Assembly: GCA_021781185.1 (NCBI GenBank)
Contig: JAJXXI010000122.1
Coordinates: 1 to 6,176, forward strand
Reading direction: 5' to 3'
Source: a bacterium
Lineage (GTDB): Bacteria > Verrucomicrobiota > Verrucomicrobiia > Limisphaerales > UBA11358
Length of the DNA stretch: 6,176 bases
Shown: piece by piece, positions 1 through 6,176 of the stretch
Layout: each line of letters begins with the position of its first letter
Position numbering within the stretch: the first letter of the stretch is position 1
Notes under the pieces: generated by a model
The model's input: only the letters and a program-made list of their open reading frames with translations
The model's database searches: none
What the model was told of the DNA's origin: nothing
Translations under genes and position numbers: made by a program

Positions 1-1311
1 AGTCAAGCCCTCAACCGTCGCGTTTTCCGTGATGAGATTGCTTCCCTTTTCGACTGCAATTGAAGAATTTGTGAATCGAATGCCGCTGGCATTTTTAACG
101 ACCATTCCGGTTTTTGCGTGGATCTGCACGTTTTCCATGACCACCTCCGTGATCGGGCTTTCGGGCAAACCAGAGATGATGCCCGCTTCTTTCGGGCAGG
201 TGGCCGTCAAATTTGTGATGTAAATGTTGCGATAAGTTGGAATCTTTCCGGATTTCTTGGTGGCTTCGTCCGCGATGGCCGGCTGCCCGGTGTCGCCGGC
301 GGAATTGTTAGCATAAGAACACGTCAGTGTGATGGCCGGATTCACGTTCGACATGGTGATGTCGCTGTAGGAAATGTTTTCAATCAAGCCACCCTTGCCG
401 CGTGTGGACTTGATGCGCAGGCCGTTTTCGGTGTTTTCAAACGTGCAGTTTTTGACCGTTACATTGCGCACGCCCCCGGCCGTCTCGCTGCCGATGCTCA
501 TGCCATGGCCGTGCAGAAACGTGCAGTCCGTCACCGTGATGTCTTCACAGGCAAATTCGCGGCCGGCGACTTTCTTGCCCGCCTTGATGGCAATGTTGTC
601 GTCGCCCACGTCAATCCGGCAATGGGTGATCAAAACGCTCTTGCAGGCGCTCGGATCAATGGCGTCGGTATTGGCGGCGCGTGCGGGGGCCAGCACGGTC
701 ACGTTGGACACCACCACGCCCTCGCATTCCGTCGGCACAAAATGGAACTTGGGCGAGTTTTGCAGGGTGATGTTCTCCAGCCGGACGTTCGTTGAGCGTT
801 GAATCACCAGGAGATTGGGGCGGGGCAGCGTGTAGCCGGATTTTTTCTGCCGTGCCTTTTCTGCTTCACCCCACCACACCGCGCCGTTGCCGTCAATCAC
901 GCCGCCGCCGGTAATGGTCACGTCCTTCAAATCGCTGCCCGTGATGAACGGGATGAAATCGCTCCCGCTTTTGGCCAGCAACCAGTCGCCCGGCACTTTC
1001 ATGAAATCGCTTTGGTTGGTGGTCGCCAGCAGCGTGGCCCCCGGTTCCAGCACGATGGTGGTCTGCGAGCGGATTTTCAGCGGCTGGCTCAGGTAAGTTC
1101 CCGGCGGAAACTCCACCGTGCCGCCATTTTTTTTGCAGTTGTCGAAGGCCCGTTGAATGGCGGCGGTGTCCAGGGTGACGCCATCGCCTTTGGCTCCCAG
1201 TTCCCGCACGTTATACGCGGCGGCGGTGGCGACGTGGGCGGGGCCGAAAGCCAGCATCAGGCAGGTGCTGAGCGCCGCCGCAAATCGGGTTTGGTGGGTA
1301 AACGAATTCAT
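1..1311 (-). CDS. GH28 polygalacturonase-like enzyme, exported (second copy; 3' end cut by the window edge)
   Basis: Reading from the ATG at 1311 to base 1 gives 437 codons without a stop. The product is predicted to hydrolyse alpha-1,4 bonds of polygalacturonan (pectin backbone) outside the cytoplasm. A Sec signal peptide is visible at residues 1-31, with hydrophobic core FAAALSTCLMLAFG and a likely cut near VATA-AA. The mature protein begins with the pectin-lyase-fold segment YNVRELGAKGDG (33-44), and beta-helix repeats follow. All four GH28 active-site motifs are present: NTD (214-216), GDD (236-238), GHG with His269 (268-270) and RIK (299-301). By family knowledge, Asp216, Asp237 and Asp238 are the catalytic acids. 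Residue 217 is Ala where GH28 usually has Gly (NTDG). The frame ends ATVEGLT, matching DAEVSGLK-stop of the adjacent paralogue, so probably only a few codons are missing. An in-frame TGA lies 27 bases before the ATG, and no Shine-Dalgarno motif is seen. Intact GHG and RIK favour polygalacturonase over rhamnogalacturonan hydrolase. Endo or exo action cannot be told. Confidence 0.93.
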   Translation of the reverse strand, partial: MNSFTHQTRFAAALSTCLMLAFGPAHVATAAAYNVRELGAKGDGVTLDTAAIQRAFDNCKKNGGTVEFPPGTYLSQPLKIRSQTTIVLEPGATLLATTNQSDFMKVPGDWLLAKSGSDFIPFITGSDLKDVTITGGGVIDGNGAVWWGEAEKARQKKSGYTLPRPNLLVIQRSTNVRLENITLQNSPKFHFVPTECEGVVVSNVTVLAPARAANTDAIDPSACKSVLITHCRIDVGDDNIAIKAGKKVAGREFACEDITVTDCTFLHGHGMSIGSETAGGVRNVTVKNCTFENTENGLRIKSTRGKGGLIENISYSDITMSNVNPAITLTCSYANNSAGDTGQPAIADEATKKSGKIPTYRNIYITNLTATCPKEAGIISGLPESPITEVVMENVQIHAKTGMVVKNASGIRFTNSSIAVEKGSNLITENATVEGLT

Positions 1312-1358
1312 AATGTCAGTCAGGTTGCTTGAGGTTCAGGTTGCGTTGTTGTGCGTTG
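1312..1358 (-). repeat. Short spacer between the two GH28 genes, made largely of tandem short repeats
   Basis: The 47-base gap contains two pairs of exact 9-base direct repeats. On the plus strand TCAGGTTGC occurs at 1320-1328 and 1336-1344 (period 16), and TGCGTTGTT occurs at 1342-1350 and 1352-1360 (period 10), the last copy running into the stop codon of the upstream GH28 gene. There is no terminator-like hairpin and no Shine-Dalgarno motif before the downstream ATG. The short gap supports co-transcription of the two GH28 genes. Whether the repeats have a role or come from replication slippage is unknown. Confidence 0.6.
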
Positions 1359-2582
1359 TTATTTCAGGCCCGAGACTTCCGCGTCGTAGGTGGTGAGCGG
1401 TTTGTCATTTTCAGCCGCGATGCTTGAATTCACAAACCGGACGTTCCGGGCGTGATAGATCTTCATGCCCGTCTTCGCGGCAATGTGGACGTTGGAAAAG
1501 GTGAGCCCGGCTATCGGGGCTTCCGGCAATCCGCGGATGATGCCGGCGTTCGGGCAATCATTGGCGGTGACGTTGCGGATCACGATATTCTGGTTCAAGG
1601 GCGTGCGATCCTTGACCGGGTCGGCCGTTTCCGTGGACGGATCCTTGGGGGCATTGCGCTCCGGATAATAGTCCACGATGCTGATCGGACTTTTTTGAAT
1701 CGCCGTCATCCTTAAATTTTCATACGTGCAGTTCCGCAGCAGCCCGCCATTGCCGCGCAGGGTTTTGATGCGGATGCCGTAATCCGTCTGGTTGAACGTG
1801 CAGTTATCCACCGTCAAATTCTCGATTCCGCCGGCCGTGCCGCCGCCGATGGACATGCCATGCCCGTGTCCGAAGGTGCAGTTTTTGACCGTGAAATTCT
1901 TGTTGCCGGGCGTGCGCCCACTGTTGGGGGCCGGCTTGATGGCGATGTCGTCGTCGCCGGTGTCAATGTTGCAGTCGGTGATGAGATAATTCCACCCTGA
2001 AGGGTCAATGCCATCAGTATTTGGCGCGTGCTCCGGAGATTTGATGGTGATTCCCTGGATCGTAACGTCCGTGCAATTCTGAGTCACCAGGTGAAACATC
2101 GGCGAATTGCACAGGGTGACTCCCGTCACCTTCAACCCCGTGCAGTCGGAAAACTTGATCATGTAGGGCCGGTGCGTCATCTTCGGATCCGCCCGGAATG
2201 CCTGCCACCAGGCTTCGCCCTGGCCGTCAATCGTCCCTTCGCCGGAAAGTTCCAGGTCATGCGCGCCGTTGGCGGTGATGGCATCCTGATAGCGCCTTTT
2301 AACAATGGGATAACGGCTCAGGTCGTTGTCAATCAGGATGACCGCATGTGCGGCGAGATGCAGATTAATGCGGCTGGCCAGCGTAAAGGGACCGGTCAAA
2401 AATTTCCCGGCCGGAATCAAGATGGTCCCGCCGCCGGCTGCGGCTGCGGTGTCCACGGTCTTCTGGATGGCGGCAGTGTCCCGCGTTTTGCCGTCACCCA
2501 CGGCACCAAAGTCTCGCACGTTGAAAGTCGCGGCGCACAGCGGCAGGCTGAGAGATAAAAATATGGCGGGGATGATTTTCAT
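1359..2582 (-). CDS. GH28 polygalacturonase-like enzyme, exported (first copy, complete)
   Basis: This is a complete 407-residue glycoside hydrolase family 28 protein, predicted to cleave alpha-1,4-galacturonan in pectin. Residues 1-18 form a signal peptide (MKIIPAIFLSLSLPLCAA), probably cut by signal peptidase I; the Cys context LPLC is a poor lipobox. The mature protein starts with TFNVRDFGAVGDG, the usual opening of bacterial pectin-lyase-fold proteins, followed by a right-handed beta-helix over most of its length. The active-site motifs are NTDG (188-191), GDDD with catalytic Asp210 and Asp211 (209-212), GHG with His241 (240-242) and RIK (271-273), so all the expected catalytic residues are present. 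Length is normal for a single-domain bacterial GH28. The start gives a standard Lys-plus-hydrophobic signal peptide, but no Shine-Dalgarno motif precedes it. It lies 210 bases downstream of the GH2 gene and 47 bases upstream of its paralogue. Galacturonan specificity, and endo or exo mode, are inferred only from the motifs. Confidence 0.95.
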   Translation of the reverse strand: MKIIPAIFLSLSLPLCAATFNVRDFGAVGDGKTRDTAAIQKTVDTAAAAGGGTILIPAGKFLTGPFTLASRINLHLAAHAVILIDNDLSRYPIVKRRYQDAITANGAHDLELSGEGTIDGQGEAWWQAFRADPKMTHRPYMIKFSDCTGLKVTGVTLCNSPMFHLVTQNCTDVTIQGITIKSPEHAPNTDGIDPSGWNYLITDCNIDTGDDDIAIKPAPNSGRTPGNKNFTVKNCTFGHGHGMSIGGGTAGGIENLTVDNCTFNQTDYGIRIKTLRGNGGLLRNCTYENLRMTAIQKSPISIVDYYPERNAPKDPSTETADPVKDRTPLNQNIVIRNVTANDCPNAGIIRGLPEAPIAGLTFSNVHIAAKTGMKIYHARNVRFVNSSIAAENDKPLTTYDAEVSGLK

Positions 2583-2593
2583 GTTGGCATTGA

Positions 2594-2616
2594 GCTTTCA
2601 AAGTATCACGGATTGA
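2594..2616. repeat. Imperfect direct repeat, copy A (GH28 leader)
   Basis: On the plus strand this reads GCTTTCAA, three bases AGT, ATCA, C, then GGATTGA. Copy B at 2782-2803 matches at about 20 of 23 aligned positions, with a one-base gap and two substitutions. Copy A lies 11 bases upstream of the first GH28 start. Together the copies bracket most of the spacer. Confidence 0.5.
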
Positions 2617-2760
2617 GGTTTCGCGGAATGTCGGATTGCGCAAATCAGTTTGGGAAAAATGCACTGGCGAAATGGGGAAAGTCATTGCCTGGCGCTTTGG
2701 CGTCATCTCTCAAATCACGCTTGGCCGGGTTGGTCTGGAAAGCTTGCAACGCTCAGAAAG

Positions 2761-2781
2761 TAATTGATGACTTGGCTCGGC

Positions 2782-2792
<11 letters not shown>
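2761..2792 (-). other. Weak inverted repeat just after the GH2 stop
   Basis: TAATTGA (2761-2767) pairs with TCAATTA (2786-2792), separated by 18 bases and starting immediately after the GH2 stop codon in the direction of transcription. The 7-base stem is AT-rich, the loop is large and no T-run follows, so it is at most a weak 3'-end structure and not a typical intrinsic terminator. Confidence 0.2.

Positions 2793-6176
<3,384 letters not shown>

Noticed and set aside
118..795. 225-codon plus-strand open frame opposite the second GH28 gene
   Set aside because: It is antisense to intact GH28 motifs, has a composition rich in Ala, Gly, Arg and His typical of reverse-strand shadows, and has no domain match that I recognise.
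2028..2558. 176-codon plus-strand open frame opposite the first GH28 gene
   Set aside because: It is antisense to the conserved GH28 coding region and has shadow-like composition.
2529..2582. Lipoprotein signal in the first GH28 protein (Cys16)
   Set aside because: The residues before the Cys (LPL) do not fit a lipobox, and a signal peptidase I site after CAA fits better.
2494..2706. 70-codon minus-strand frame across the spacer and the GH28 start
   Set aside because: It overlaps the signal peptide region of the GH28 gene in another frame, and no coding features are seen. The GH28 frame is clearly the real one.

Overview
The window holds three genes for exported carbohydrate-active enzymes. 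All lie on the minus strand, so they read right to left in the order GH2 beta-galactosidase (6110 to 2793), GH28 polygalacturonase (2582 to 1359), then a second GH28 polygalacturonase (1311 to the left edge). No RNA gene, mobile element or CRISPR array was seen. The plus-strand open frames are antisense shadows of these genes.

Layout: a 66-base leader lies upstream of the GH2 gene. The 1105-residue GH2 protein has the full five-domain LacZ plan plus a signal peptide. A 210-base spacer follows, with no convincing gene or terminator, bounded by two imperfect copies of a 22-23 base repeat. Then comes a complete 407-residue GH28 gene. A 47-base spacer built largely of short tandem repeats separates it from the second GH28 gene. 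That gene is open at the left edge after 437 codons, and alignment to its neighbour suggests only the last few codons and the stop are missing.

Function (inference from families): this looks like a small pectin-degradation cluster. The GH28 enzymes would hydrolyse alpha-1,4-galacturonan backbones, and the GH2 enzyme would release beta-linked galactose, for example from galactan or arabinogalactan side chains of rhamnogalacturonan I. All three proteins carry Sec-type signal peptides, so they probably work in the periplasm or outside the cell. No transporter, SusC/SusD pair, sulfatase or regulator lies inside the window.

Organism: the moderately GC-rich sequence, the lack of Shine-Dalgarno motifs at all three starts, and an exported LacZ-like GH2 next to bacterial GH28 enzymes suggest a polysaccharide-degrading Gram-negative. 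My best guess is Verrucomicrobiota (Pedosphaera/Limisphaerales-like). Planctomycetota, Lentisphaerota, Acidobacteriota and Bacteroidota are not excluded.

This is mostly an ordinary glycan-utilisation region and I do not see a new biological system. The points most worth a second look are apparent changes at the LacZ metal-site positions of the GH2 enzyme, divergence between the tandem GH28 copies, and the repeats bounding or filling the two spacers.
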